Shown here piece after piece: positions 54,908 to 63,337 of a stretch of 64,000 nt of DNA. The stretch's first letter is position 1. Every line of letters starts with the position of its first letter. The stretch covers positions 1,798,001 through 1,862,000 of the forward strand of contig NZ_OY782755.1 of the NCBI RefSeq assembly GCF_963678165.1, written 5' to 3'. The stretch is from an uncultured Acetobacteroides sp. Its GTDB lineage: Bacteria > Bacteroidota > Bacteroidia > Bacteroidales > ZOR0009. The translations under genes and the position numbers were made by a program. The notes beneath the pieces were generated by a model that worked only from the letters and a program-made list of their open reading frames with translations, was not told the origin of the DNA and did no database searches.

Positions 54908-55187
54908 CCTCTATCAGACTTTTTGTACTAATAGTATTTGAAGATTTGAGCGATGTGGATTGGTAATTGTAAGTTGCAGGCAATGATTTGTAATAATGTG
55001 TAATCGCAGGTGGGTGGCAATCTTATATTTTGTCATTGATTTATTTGTTGTTGCCTACAATGTGATATCATATATGCTTGAAATGTTTATAAATTATTTG
55101 TCAAGCCAAGAAAAAACTATTAAATCGTTTTTATTTATTAAAATAATCAGTAAAATTGTCAAACTGAAAATCAATCATCTTGTGGTT

Positions 55188-56531
55188 ATGCATCAAACCC
55201 CTATAAACATTGAAACCGTGGATCGGTTGAAGCGCGAATCAGGTATTGCAAGTATAGGCAAAGCCTCTATACGCGAACTTGTTAAATTGGTAAACCAAAT
55301 TGAAAGTGCAACCAATTCCCAGTTTGTAAAGATGGAGATGGGGGTGCCAGGATTAGCAACACCATCCATTGCTATTGAGGCAGAAATTGAGGCATTGAGG
55401 AATGGAGTTACATCGATTTACCCAAATATTGAAGGTATTGCTCCTTTAAAAAGAGAGGCTGCTCGATTTGTGAAGAATTTCCTCGACATAGATGTTCGCG
55501 AAGAGGGATGCATTCCAACTGTTGGTTCGATGCAAGGAGGAATGGCTGCTTTTATGGTTGCTGGCAGGTACGATAAGGCTAAGGATAATGTTCTTTTCAT
55601 CGATCCAGGCTTTCCTGTTCAGAAAAACCAGCTAAAGATGCTTGGAATGAAGTACGAGACGTTTGATGTTTACAACTATCGTGGAGAGAAGTTGCGATCG
55701 AAGTTGGAAAAGTACTTGCAGCAGGGCAACATTTCGTGCATCATCTACTCAAATCCGAATAATCCAAGTTGGGTTTGTTTTACCGAGAAGGAACTACAAA
55801 TAATTGGTGACTTGGCAACTCAATACGATGTAGTAGTAATTGAGGATTTAGCCTATTTCGCTATGGATTTTAGAACGGATAAGTCTAAGCCTGGTGTGCC
55901 ACCATATCAGCCAACTGTTGCCAAATATACCGACAACTACCTGATGCTTATCTCGGGGTCGAAGGCATTCAGTTATGCTGGGCAGCGCATTGGCTGCGTG
56001 GTAATATCCGATGTGCTTTTTAGCCGTCGTTTCCCCGATCTAAAGCGCTACTTTCCCAGTGACGAATTTGGTAAGGCTATGATTTTTGGTCCGATTTACG
56101 GTCTTTCTTCTGGTGTTGCCCACTCGGTTCAGTACGGATTTGCAGCGCTTCTAAAGGCTGTGAACGATGGGGAGTACAACTTTGTTAAGGATACGCGTGA
56201 GTATGGCGAGAAGGCTAAAGTCTTGAAGCAGGTATTTGAGCAAAACGGCTTTCATATCGTTTACGACAGAGATGAGGATAAAATACTTGCCGATGGATTC
56301 TACTTTACCGTTGGCTACCAAAATCTAACAGGCGAAGAACTCGTAGAAGAGCTGCTTTACTATGGCATAAGCGCTATTTCGCTAAGTACAACCGGAAGCA
56401 ACCGCGAGGGAATTCGGGCTTGCGTATCGCAGGTTGTCCGAAGCCAGTTCGATGTTCTGAATGAACGCTTGAAAAAATTTAACGAGAATCATAAGGTAGA
56501 CAAGGCCGTTGCCAAATCTGCCGCATTATAA
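55188..56531 (+). CDS. PLP-dependent aminotransferase, class I/II
   Basis: Fold-type I aminotransferase of 447 residues; the ATG at 55188 is preferred because the frame upstream to 54996 is a low-complexity non-coding leader. Motifs: YSNPNNPSW (pyridine-binding Asn), EDLAYFAMDF and the PLP Lys in SGSKAFSYAGQRIG. It is followed after 28 bp by the four subunits of the 2-oxoacid:ferredoxin oxidoreductase, so it likely makes the 2-oxoacids they oxidise (branched-chain or aromatic amino-acid-derived). That order occurs in several Bacteroidales. Confidence 0.92.
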   Translation: MHQTPINIETVDRLKRESGIASIGKASIRELVKLVNQIESATNSQFVKMEMGVPGLATPSIAIEAEIEALRNGVTSIYPNIEGIAPLKREAARFVKNFLDIDVREEGCIPTVGSMQGGMAAFMVAGRYDKAKDNVLFIDPGFPVQKNQLKMLGMKYETFDVYNYRGEKLRSKLEKYLQQGNISCIIYSNPNNPSWVCFTEKELQIIGDLATQYDVVVIEDLAYFAMDFRTDKSKPGVPPYQPTVAKYTDNYLMLISGSKAFSYAGQRIGCVVISDVLFSRRFPDLKRYFPSDEFGKAMIFGPIYGLSSGVAHSVQYGFAALLKAVNDGEYNFVKDTREYGEKAKVLKQVFEQNGFHIVYDRDEDKILADGFYFTVGYQNLTGEELVEELLYYGISAISLSTTGSNREGIRACVSQVVRSQFDVLNERLKKFNENHKVDKAVAKSAAL

Positions 56532-56559
56532 AATGTGTAATCCAACAAAATAACTGCAT

Positions 56560-56790
56560 ATGGCAAAAATTCGAGGAGCAATAGTTGTCGACACTGAGAA
56601 ATGCAAAGGATGTTCTCTTTGCGTTGTTGCTTGTCCAACTAAAGTTATCAGCCTAGCGCAAGAGGTAAATGGTAAAGGCTATAACTACGCTTACATGGAA
56701 AATTCAGAGAGCTGCATCGGTTGTGCTAGCTGCGCACTAGTATGTCCCGACAGCGTTATTACGGTTTACAAGGCCAAAGTTGAGGCCTAA
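56560..56790 (+). CDS. 2-oxoacid:ferredoxin oxidoreductase, ferredoxin-like delta subunit
   Basis: 76 residues with two 4Fe-4S motifs: CKGCSLCVVACP and CIGCASCALVCP. Carries electrons from the TPP site to soluble ferredoxin. Lies 28 bp after the aminotransferase and 28 bp before the alpha subunit. Confidence 0.94.
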   Translation: MAKIRGAIVVDTEKCKGCSLCVVACPTKVISLAQEVNGKGYNYAYMENSESCIGCASCALVCPDSVITVYKAKVEA

Positions 56791-56818
56791 TTTACCCTAA
56801 CTAGAATAGCAAAAGAAT

Positions 56819-57907
56819 ATGAAAGAGCTAAGGCTAATGAAGGGGAATGAGGCTGTTGCAGAAGCTGCAATTCGTTGTGGTTGCGATGGCTATTTTGGAT
56901 ATCCAATTACCCCACAGTCCGAAGTAATGGAAACCCTAATGGTGAGAAAGCCATGGGAACAGACCGGGATGGTTGTTTTGCAGGCCGAAAGCGAAACGTC
57001 ATCCATCAATATGCTCTACGGTGGTGCTGCTACCGGGAAAAAGGTAATGACTTCATCTTCGTCGCCAGGCGTTAGCCTTATGTGCGAAGGTTTGACATAT
57101 TTGGCAGGTGCCGAGCTTCCTTGCTTGGTGGTTAACGTTGTTCGTGGAGGCCCAGGTCTTGGAACCATTCAGCCAGCACAGTCGGACTACTTCCAAGCCG
57201 TTAAGGGTGGTGGACACGGCGATTATCACATGATCGTTCTTGCACCAGCTTCGGTTCAGGAGATGTACGATTTCGTTGATCTATCCTTCGAACTTGCATT
57301 TAAGTATCGTACTCCAGCCATGATCCTATCTGACGGCGTTATCGGTCAGATGATGGAGAAGGTTTACCTTGATGACTACAAGCCACGCTGGTCTAAGGAG
57401 GATATCTTGAAGTTGCATGGCGAATGGGCTTGCACCGGTAAGACTGCCGATCGTGAGCGTCATATTGCAACATCGTTGGAGCTTGAGTCTGCTCGTCAGG
57501 AGCAGTTCAACCATAAGCTACAGGCTAAGTACAATACTATTCGCGAAAAAGAGGTTCGCTGCGAGGAGATCATGTGTGAGGATGCTGACTACATCATCGT
57601 TGCCTACGGTTCATCGGCCCGTATATCGTCGAAGGCGGTTGAGCTTTGCCGTGCCGAAGGGCTAAAGGTTGGGCTTCTTCGTCCAATCACCCTGTTCCCT
57701 TATCCTACCAAGGAAATTCAGGCTCACCTTTCGCACGTAAAGGGATTCCTTTCTGTTGAAATGAGCGCTGGACAAATGGTTGAGGATGTACGACTAGCCG
57801 TAAACGGAAAGGTTCCTGTTTACCACTACGGTAGGTATGGCGGTATGATCCCTTCGCCAAACGAGGTGGTTGATGCAATTAAGACTAACTTCTTAGGAGG
57901 AAAATAG
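56819..57907 (+). CDS. vorB: 2-oxoacid:ferredoxin oxidoreductase alpha subunit (VorB)
   Basis: 362 residues, the usual VorB length. N-terminal PFOR domain (AIRCGCDGYFGYPITPQSEV) binds the pyrimidine part of TPP; the C-terminal domain II (YIIVAYGSSARISSKAVE) is typical. Catalyses, with the other subunits, CoA-dependent oxidation of 2-oxoacids (2-oxoisovalerate type most likely from subunit lengths; 2-oxoglutarate possible) to acyl-CoA, CO2 and reduced ferredoxin. Two-bp gap to the beta subunit gene. Confidence 0.93.
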   Translation: MKELRLMKGNEAVAEAAIRCGCDGYFGYPITPQSEVMETLMVRKPWEQTGMVVLQAESETSSINMLYGGAATGKKVMTSSSSPGVSLMCEGLTYLAGAELPCLVVNVVRGGPGLGTIQPAQSDYFQAVKGGGHGDYHMIVLAPASVQEMYDFVDLSFELAFKYRTPAMILSDGVIGQMMEKVYLDDYKPRWSKEDILKLHGEWACTGKTADRERHIATSLELESARQEQFNHKLQAKYNTIREKEVRCEEIMCEDADYIIVAYGSSARISSKAVELCRAEGLKVGLLRPITLFPYPTKEIQAHLSHVKGFLSVEMSAGQMVEDVRLAVNGKVPVYHYGRYGGMIPSPNEVVDAIKTNFLGGK

Positions 57908-57909
57908 CG

Positions 57910-58680
57910 ATGGCAGAAATTTTAGTACAAGATATCGTTAAACCAGAAAACTTGGTTTACGAAAAAGCAAAAGTGCTTACCAATAATGTAATGCACTACT
58001 GTCCTGGTTGTACCCACGGCGTTATTCATAAGCTGATTGCCGAGGTTATTGACGAAATGGGCATTCAGGAAGATACCATTGGCGTATCGCCAGTAGGTTG
58101 TTCGGTGTTGGCCTACAACTACCTCGACATCGATTGGTTGCAAGCCGCTCACGGCCGTGCTCCCGCATTGGCTACCGCTGCAAAGCGCCTAAACCCAGAG
58201 AAGCACATCTTCACCTACCAAGGTGATGGCGACCTTGCTTCGATTGGTACTGCCGAAATCATGCACGCCTGCAACCGTGGCGAGAACATTGTAGTGATCT
58301 TCGTTAACAACGCCATCTACGGTATGACTGGAGGACAAATGGCTCCAACTACCCTGATTGGCCAAAAAACGGCAACCACCCCATACGGACGTTCGGTTGA
58401 GCTTAACGGACACCCATTGCGCATCACCGAGCTTATCGCTCAGCTGCCCGGTACATCGTATGTAACCCGCCAGAGCGCTCAAACTCCTGCTGCCGTTCGT
58501 AAGGCCAAGAAGGCAATTCGCAAGGCATTCGAGAATGCGGCTGCCCGTAAGGGAACCTCGTTTGTAGAGGTGGTAGGTACCTGCAACTCGGGTTGGAAGC
58601 TATCTCCAGTAAAATCGAACCAGTGGATGGAGGAAAACATGTTCCCATTCTATCCGCTTGGCGATCTTAAAGACGAATAG
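57910..58680 (+). CDS. 2-oxoacid:ferredoxin oxidoreductase beta subunit (TPP-binding)
   Basis: 256 residues. TPP-binding motif GDGDLASIG ... NNAIYGMTGGQMAPTT, and the start YCPGCTHGVIHKLIAEV that carries a Cys-x2-Cys. Cytoplasmic. Together with alpha it forms the active site. The next gene (gamma subunit) follows 29 bp later. Confidence 0.94.
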   Translation: MAEILVQDIVKPENLVYEKAKVLTNNVMHYCPGCTHGVIHKLIAEVIDEMGIQEDTIGVSPVGCSVLAYNYLDIDWLQAAHGRAPALATAAKRLNPEKHIFTYQGDGDLASIGTAEIMHACNRGENIVVIFVNNAIYGMTGGQMAPTTLIGQKTATTPYGRSVELNGHPLRITELIAQLPGTSYVTRQSAQTPAAVRKAKKAIRKAFENAAARKGTSFVEVVGTCNSGWKLSPVKSNQWMEENMFPFYPLGDLKDE

Positions 58681-58709
58681 CCAATTCTAACATCAAAATT
58701 TCTAAAGCA

Positions 58710-59261
58710 ATGAAAGAAGAAATCATTATAGCAGGATTTGGTGGACAAGGCGTTCTATCAATGGGAAAAATTCTCGCCTACTCGGGCATCATGCAGGGCC
58801 AAGAGGTAACCTGGATGCCTTCGTACGGCCCCGAAATGCGTGGTGGTACTGCTAACGTTACCGTAATCCTAAGCGACGACCGTATCAGTTCGCCCATCGT
58901 GCACGAGTACGATACGGCCATCATCCTTAACCAGCAGTCGATGGATAAGTTTGCCGAGTTGGTAAAGCCCGGTGGCGTGCTTATTTACGATCCTAACGGA
59001 ATCGTAAACCATCCTACCCGTAAGGATATCAACATTTACAGGATAGAGGCTGCCGAGGAAGCTGCTCGCATGAACAACGCTAAAGCGTTTAACATGATCG
59101 TACTTGGCGGATTCCTAAGCCTAAAGCCTATCGTAAAGATGGAAAACGTGCGCAAGGGGCTCGAAAAGTCGCTTCCTGCCCGTCACCACCACCTTATTCC
59201 AATGAACGAGGAGGCTATCCAAAAGGGGATGGAAACTGTAAAGGCGGTTAATGTGCTTTAA
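58710..59261 (+). CDS. 2-oxoacid:ferredoxin oxidoreductase gamma subunit
   Basis: 183 residues with the gamma-domain hallmark IIAGFGGQGVLSMGKILAYSG and the PSYGPEMRGGTANVTV segment that contacts CoA. Last gene of the operon; followed by a terminator at 59284-59312. The four-subunit order delta, alpha, beta, gamma is as in other Bacteroidales. Confidence 0.94.
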   Translation: MKEEIIIAGFGGQGVLSMGKILAYSGIMQGQEVTWMPSYGPEMRGGTANVTVILSDDRISSPIVHEYDTAIILNQQSMDKFAELVKPGGVLIYDPNGIVNHPTRKDINIYRIEAAEEAARMNNAKAFNMIVLGGFLSLKPIVKMENVRKGLEKSLPARHHHLIPMNEEAIQKGMETVKAVNVL

Positions 59262-59283
59262 TAGCGAAGGTTATTTATAGAGT

Positions 59284-59312
59284 AAAAGCGGTCCATTTGG
59301 GCCGCTTTTTTT
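59284..59312 (+). terminator. Intrinsic terminator after oxidoreductase operon
   Basis: Stem AAGCGGTCC / GGGCCGCTT with a short loop (one G-T pair) and seven T. Confidence 0.9.
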
Positions 59313-59353
59313 GTTGATGGACGTAAATGTTCCAAGTTTCGATGTGGTTTTTC

Positions 59354-59516
59354 ATACAGCGATAAAAGAGTATCAAACTACGAAGTAAATATCTATACAG
59401 CGATAAATATGTATCAAACTACGTCGGAGTTTTTTATACAGCGATACTGTACGCCAAAATGCGGTGTGGATTTTTATAAAACGATAAAATGGTACAAAAA
59501 ATCGGTGGAAATTGTC
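59354..59516. repeat. 41-bp tandem repeat array upstream of HTH paralogue 2
   Basis: Four degenerate units starting at 59354, 59395, 59436 and 59476 (spacings 41, 41, 40). Each begins ATACAGCGATA or a close variant, followed by TATCAAACTACG-like sequence. A partial fifth copy may precede (59313). Because 41 is not a multiple of 3, coding cannot explain the period. Occupies most of the 343-bp gap after the oxidoreductase operon. Confidence 0.85.
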
Positions 59517-59604
59517 GTTTTTTGGAAATAAAATTCGAAAAGTAGTGAGTGATAATCGCGCTATTCGTTAAATTGGCCTCTGTTACCCGAAAAAACAAAG
59601 CCAT

Positions 59605-59967
59605 ATGCTAAAGTTCGATGTGTCGAGGGTTCTTCTGATGAAAGGTATCGGAAGACCGGGTGTTTACCTTAGGAAGCTGGGATACACGCAGGGAAAGGCC
59701 AGCCGACTGGTTAATGGTACTACGGCCAGCATTAACCTGTACGATTTGGAGCGGATTTGCTTGAGGCTAAACTGTACGCCCAACGATTTGCTGGACTGGT
59801 CGCCAAGCGACAGCGAAGACGATATTGCCAACCATGCGCTGCAGTCAATCCGTCGCAAAGAAGCCGCTGTAGGGCTTGTGGCGCTGGTTCAGGGACTTCC
59901 GGTAGAGAAGATGCAGGCTATAGAAAAGCTGATTCTCGAAAATATTGGAGAGAAAAACGCTAAGTAA
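59605..59967 (+). CDS. Small XRE-like HTH protein, paralogue 2
   Basis: 120 residues, about 60 % identical by hand to the product of 44542-44910 along its full length. HTH part about 1-60 with LNCTPNDLLDW, then a shared C-terminal block HALQSIRRKEAAVGL ... VQGLPVEKM. The leader shares features with paralogue 1: CGGTGGAAATTGTCG about 102 bp upstream, and TTACCCGAAAAAAC directly before the start codon. Opposite strand to paralogue 1, 15 kb away. Presumed DNA-binding regulator; target unknown. Confidence 0.85.
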   Translation: MLKFDVSRVLLMKGIGRPGVYLRKLGYTQGKASRLVNGTTASINLYDLERICLRLNCTPNDLLDWSPSDSEDDIANHALQSIRRKEAAVGLVALVQGLPVEKMQAIEKLILENIGEKNAK

Positions 59968-60007
59968 AAAAGACGAAAGGCCTACAACAGTAGGCCTTTC
60001 GTCTTTT
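59967..60007. terminator. Bidirectional intrinsic terminator
   Basis: Stem AAAAGACGAAAGGCCTA / TAGGCCTTTCGTCTTTT with loop ACAACAG-like, between the HTH gene (plus) and the DUF2807 gene (minus). Begins at the HTH stop codon. Confidence 0.93.
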
Positions 60008-60039
60008 ATGGCTTATGAGGGATAACCCTTCTCTGGAAG

Positions 60040-60738
60040 CTAGGGTATCTGCTTTACAATCCCAAAGTTTTTCGAGACGTCAACAATGGGGTTTCCCTTG
60101 TAGAAGAGCGTCCCAAAGACGCTGATGGAGCCGGATAGCCTCTCCTGGGCGTTAATCCGCGCCTTGCCCGTTCCTTCGATTATCACCTTGGCCTTTTCGG
60201 TCACCAAGTTGTAGCCGTCGAACATTCCCGAACCCTTCATGCGCAGAACAAAGGTTCTAGATGTCCCTTTTATCTTGAGGTAGGCGGCGCCGCTGGTTTC
60301 GATGGTAAGGTTGCTGCACACAAGCGCTACGCCCAGCTTGCTCGCTCCTTTTAGCATCAGTTCTAGGTTTTCGAATTTTAGGGGGCGTGGCGAGGTTATA
60401 TTTGCGCTTCCATCAATAAATAGGTTGTTGATGCTCCTAAACGATAGGTGAAGGGTAGGTATCTCGGCGCTTTTGAGGCGCATGCGGCGGTCGCGCTGCT
60501 TGGGCATCTCTACCATAAGCAACCCGTCGCGGACGGATACGTTTATCCGTTCTACAATTGATGCTTGACCGCTAATGGTGAGGGCTGGATTGCTTGTTTG
60601 GACCATGCGGATCTTGTAGCTGCCTACAATGGCAATCCGGTTGAAAGCGGGTAACTTAATAGTCTTGCTGGTGACTTCCGAGGCAAACAGGTATATCGGA
60701 AGAGTCAAAATGGTAAGAACGAGGAGGGCTCTTCTCAT
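60040..60738 (-). CDS. DUF2807 (GIN-domain) exported protein
   Basis: 232 residues with signal peptide (MRRALLVLTILTLPIYLFAS). The rest is repetitive beta-strand, with short hydrophobic repeats (LENLELMLKGASKLGV, LRMKGSGMFDGYN), matching the head GIN domain of putative adhesin family DUF2807. Cell-surface or periplasmic; function unknown. Monocistronic. Confidence 0.85.
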   Translation of the reverse strand: MRRALLVLTILTLPIYLFASEVTSKTIKLPAFNRIAIVGSYKIRMVQTSNPALTISGQASIVERINVSVRDGLLMVEMPKQRDRRMRLKSAEIPTLHLSFRSINNLFIDGSANITSPRPLKFENLELMLKGASKLGVALVCSNLTIETSGAAYLKIKGTSRTFVLRMKGSGMFDGYNLVTEKAKVIIEGTGKARINAQERLSGSISVFGTLFYKGNPIVDVSKNFGIVKQIP

Positions 60739-60793
60739 GGTTGTTGACTTTTCCGAAAAGTAAACAAAAATGGAGGAAAAGTTACGCGATGGG

Positions 60794-60832
60794 AGAAAAA
60801 AGTTGCCCAGATACTGACTAAGGTATCTGGGC
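60794..60832 (-). terminator. Terminator of the MFS remnant
   Basis: Perfect stem GCCCAGATAC / GTATCTGGGC with 8-base loop; on the minus strand it is followed by AACTTTTTT. It terminated the transporter gene whose 3' end survives just upstream at 60898-61053. Confidence 0.8.
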
Positions 60833-60897
60833 TTGCAAGATCGATATCCGAAGATATCTGGGGTATTAATTGGTTTTGCAAATATAGCAAAAAAGAA

Positions 60898-61053
60898 TTA
60901 TGCCGACTTTTTGCTGGTGCTAAGTGCTGTTAATAAAATGTATGCTAGGCAGGCTAGTGGAACTGCGAATCCGGCAACGATGCTTTGGCTATAATCGGCC
61001 ACCAATCCGAAGAGGAGAGGGATAACTGCTCCACCAATGATAGCAGCTACCCA
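60898..61053 (-). pseudogene. 3' remnant of an MFS sugar transporter (FucP-like)
   Basis: Read on the minus strand, an open frame of about 51 codons from 61053 to a TAA at 60898-60900 encodes WVAAIIGGAVIPLLFGLVAD, then YSQSIVAGFAVPLACLAYIL and ending TSKKSA. The GGAVIPLLFGLVAD segment is characteristic of the last helices of FucP/GluP-type major facilitator sugar transporters. There is no start: an in-frame TAA lies directly upstream (61054-61056), and the sequence upstream is unrelated. A deletion removed the rest of the gene. Confidence 0.85.
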
Positions 61054-61132
61054 TTAGTCCCAATATTTCATTCGACCAAGAAGCACTTTGTCGATATCGT
61101 TCTTGTGAAGATGGTCGTGCCTTCGGGCGTTT

Positions 61133-62086
61133 TTAGTCCATTGTGATTATTATTTTCCCTCTTGTGTGCCCCTTTTCTACCATTTCTTGCGCTTTTGCAG
61201 CCTCTTCGAGCGGGTACTCCGCGTCTACATGAATTTTAAGCTCGCCATTCTCCACCATTTCGCGTAAGCTGTTTAGGTTCGAAGAGTTTGGCTCAACAAA
61301 GCAGTAGTGGTACTCAATTTCGGGTTTAGGTAGAAGCGATGCTTCTTTAATATTTTCGATTATGGATATAACCCTGCCCTTTCTCTTTACGATGTCGAAG
61401 CTTCGTCTGAATGTTTCTCCTCCAATGGTGTCGAATACGAGGTCGACTCCTTCTGGTGATAACTTTTTTACCTCTTCTTCTACATTTTGAGTGGTGTAGT
61501 CGATGGCATATTTTGCTCCAAGTTTTTTGGTGTACTCTATATTCCTTTTGCTTGCGATGGCTATTACCGTAGCCTCCTTTTTTGTTGCCAGCTGAATGGC
61601 AAACGAGCCAACACCACCCGATGCCCCCCAAATAACGATCGTCTCATGTTTCTTCAACTTGCCATGGGAAAATAGCGATTGGAAGGCGGTTAGGCCTGCA
61701 AGTGGTAGCGCCGCCGCATTTTTTAGGGGAATGTTTCGGGGAGCCTTGGTAATATAGGCTTCAGGAAGAGTTATGTAATCTGCATAGGTGCCATGCTGTA
61801 TGGTTGGCCTGCGGCAGTAGCCAATAACCTTCTCACCTATATCGAAGCGGTGAGCGGCAAAGCCGTGGTCAACAACTTCGCCCGAAAAATCCCATCCTGG
61901 TATAATGGGGAATATGCAGGGAACACGGCTGACTAGTAGTCCTTCCCTTATTTTTACGTCGACAGGGTTTACGCCTGCTGCGGTTACCTTAACAAGAACC
62001 TCGCCTTCTCCCGGTTTTGGTAGCTTTAGGTCGACGAGTTTTAGAACCGACGAAGGTCCAAAATCGTCGTATTGAATTGCTCTCAT
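61133..62086 (-). CDS. NADP-dependent MDR oxidoreductase (quinone reductase-like)
   Basis: 317 residues from the ATG at 62084-62086 (MRAIQYDDFGPSSVLKL), the standard family start; a 14-codon extension is not conserved. Medium-chain dehydrogenase without catalytic zinc. Rossmann motif WGASGGVGSFAIQLA, adjacent IAIASKRN, typical of zeta-crystallin/quinone reductase-like enzymes that bind NADPH. Substrate not identifiable. Monocistronic. Confidence 0.9.
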   Translation of the reverse strand: MRAIQYDDFGPSSVLKLVDLKLPKPGEGEVLVKVTAAGVNPVDVKIREGLLVSRVPCIFPIIPGWDFSGEVVDHGFAAHRFDIGEKVIGYCRRPTIQHGTYADYITLPEAYITKAPRNIPLKNAAALPLAGLTAFQSLFSHGKLKKHETIVIWGASGGVGSFAIQLATKKEATVIAIASKRNIEYTKKLGAKYAIDYTTQNVEEEVKKLSPEGVDLVFDTIGGETFRRSFDIVKRKGRVISIIENIKEASLLPKPEIEYHYCFVEPNSSNLNSLREMVENGELKIHVDAEYPLEEAAKAQEMVEKGHTRGKIIITMD

Positions 62087-62129
62087 CTTTTTTATTTTAC
62101 AACATGCTAGCTGCATAAATGTTGGCAAT

Positions 62130-62163
62130 AAAAAAGGCCGCTAGCTTAAATTAGTAGCGGCCT
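62130..62163 (-). terminator. Terminator after trmD
   Basis: Stem GGCCGCTA / TAGCGGCC around an 11-base loop; the plus-strand A-run becomes a T-run on the minus strand, past the trmD stop. Confidence 0.85.
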
Positions 62164-62192
62164 GAAGCAATCAATTTTATGTTGTTGCAGAT

Positions 62193-62870
62193 TTAATCTT
62201 CCAGTAGGTCGGGGCGGAGCTGTTGGGTTCGCATTATGGCTTGCTCTTCCTGCCACTTGCTAATTTCCTTGAAGTTTCCGGAAAGTAGGACCGCTGGCAC
62301 TTCCCAGCCATTGTATACAGCAGGTCGGGTGTAAACCGGTGGAGCAAGCAGCCCATCCTGAAACGAGTCGGTCAATGCCGAGGTCTCATCGGAAATAGCG
62401 CCAGGCACAATTCGCACTATGCTATCTACAATAACGGCGGCAGCCAACTCGCCACCCGAAAGAACGTAGTCGCCAATCGAAATTTCGAGCGTTACCAGAT
62501 GTTCGCGAATACGATGGTCGACCCCTTTGTAGTGTCCGCAAAGGATGATGATGTTTTCGAAGGTGGCCAGGCGATTCGAGATTCCCTGCTTAAGCGTCTT
62601 TCCATCGGGGGTAACGTATATGATCTCGTCGTAGTGGCGTTCCGATTTCAGTTTTTCAATGCATCGGAAGATCGGATCACACATCATTACCATGCCGGCA
62701 TCGCCCCCAAATGCGTAATCGTCTACGCTCTTGTGTTTGTCAGTGCTGTAGTCTCTGATGTTATGAATAGCAATGTCAACAAGCCCTTTTTGTTTGGCTC
62801 GTTTTATAATGGAATGGTTAAACGGACTTTCGAGAAGCTCGGGGTGAATTGTAAGAATGTCAATTCTCAT
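62193..62870 (-). CDS. trmD: tRNA (guanine-37-N1)-methyltransferase TrmD
   Basis: SAM-dependent methylation of G37 in tRNAs, preventing +1 frameshifting. Features: [21 protein letters not shown] start, [13 protein letters not shown] (Bacteroidota variant of the motif), [12 protein letters not shown] trefoil-knot SAM site, and the catalytic region [15 protein letters not shown]. 225 residues, slightly shorter than E. coli (255). In this window it stands alone, not with rpsP/rimM/rplS. Confidence 0.95.
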   Translation of the reverse strand: MRIDILTIHPELLESPFNHSIIKRAKQKGLVDIAIHNIRDYSTDKHKSVDDYAFGGDAGMVMMCDPIFRCIEKLKSERHYDEIIYVTPDGKTLKQGISNRLATFENIIILCGHYKGVDHRIREHLVTLEISIGDYVLSGGELAAAVIVDSIVRIVPGAISDETSALTDSFQDGLLAPPVYTRPAVYNGWEVPAVLLSGNFKEISKWQEEQAIMRTQQLRPDLLED

Positions 62871-63337
62871 AGTAAACTTTTTGCAAAGTTAATTTCCTGT
62901 AGCGTATAGGCAAAATGGATGGTTGTGATTCGCTGAAAGAATGTTAATTGTAGGATACTGTTCAAGCACTTGAATTAAGTGCTTAACATGCTTAATTTTG
63001 ATTGTTGCATTAGGAGACCTTTGCTTATGCCAGGTTTGGCAGCAATGAATACCTGAATGTTTGATTTAAGATTTCATGGCGAGATAGTGCCGTGGATGTT
63101 TATTGCTTCTTATCTGTCATTTGCAGAATTGAATCATAGATCCAAAATACAAGCAGTTTTCAGGTTGTATTATAAACTTTATTAAAGTCAAATTAACGGT
63201 TTTCGCTTAGGCCCCCAATGGCATTAGGCAAAATATTATTTCGTTTGGCATTGGTAAATACTATATTTGCACTCTGGTATTCGAATGTGTGCCATAATTA
63301 ATTGGCGACAATTTGTGGAAACTCCAAATTAAATGTT
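62871..63337. other. Divergent intergenic region (trmD / DUF349 gene)
   Basis: 467 bp without a gene. Holds a perfect hairpin AAGCACTTgaattAAGTGCTT at 62964-62984 (no T-run) and, at 63262-63269, TATATTTG as a possible -7 element for the DUF349 gene. Confidence 0.5.

Noticed and set aside
54996..55187. Upstream extension of the aminotransferase frame (64 codons)
   Set aside because: AT-rich and not family-like; the conserved protein starts at 55188 (MHQTPINIETVDRLKRES).
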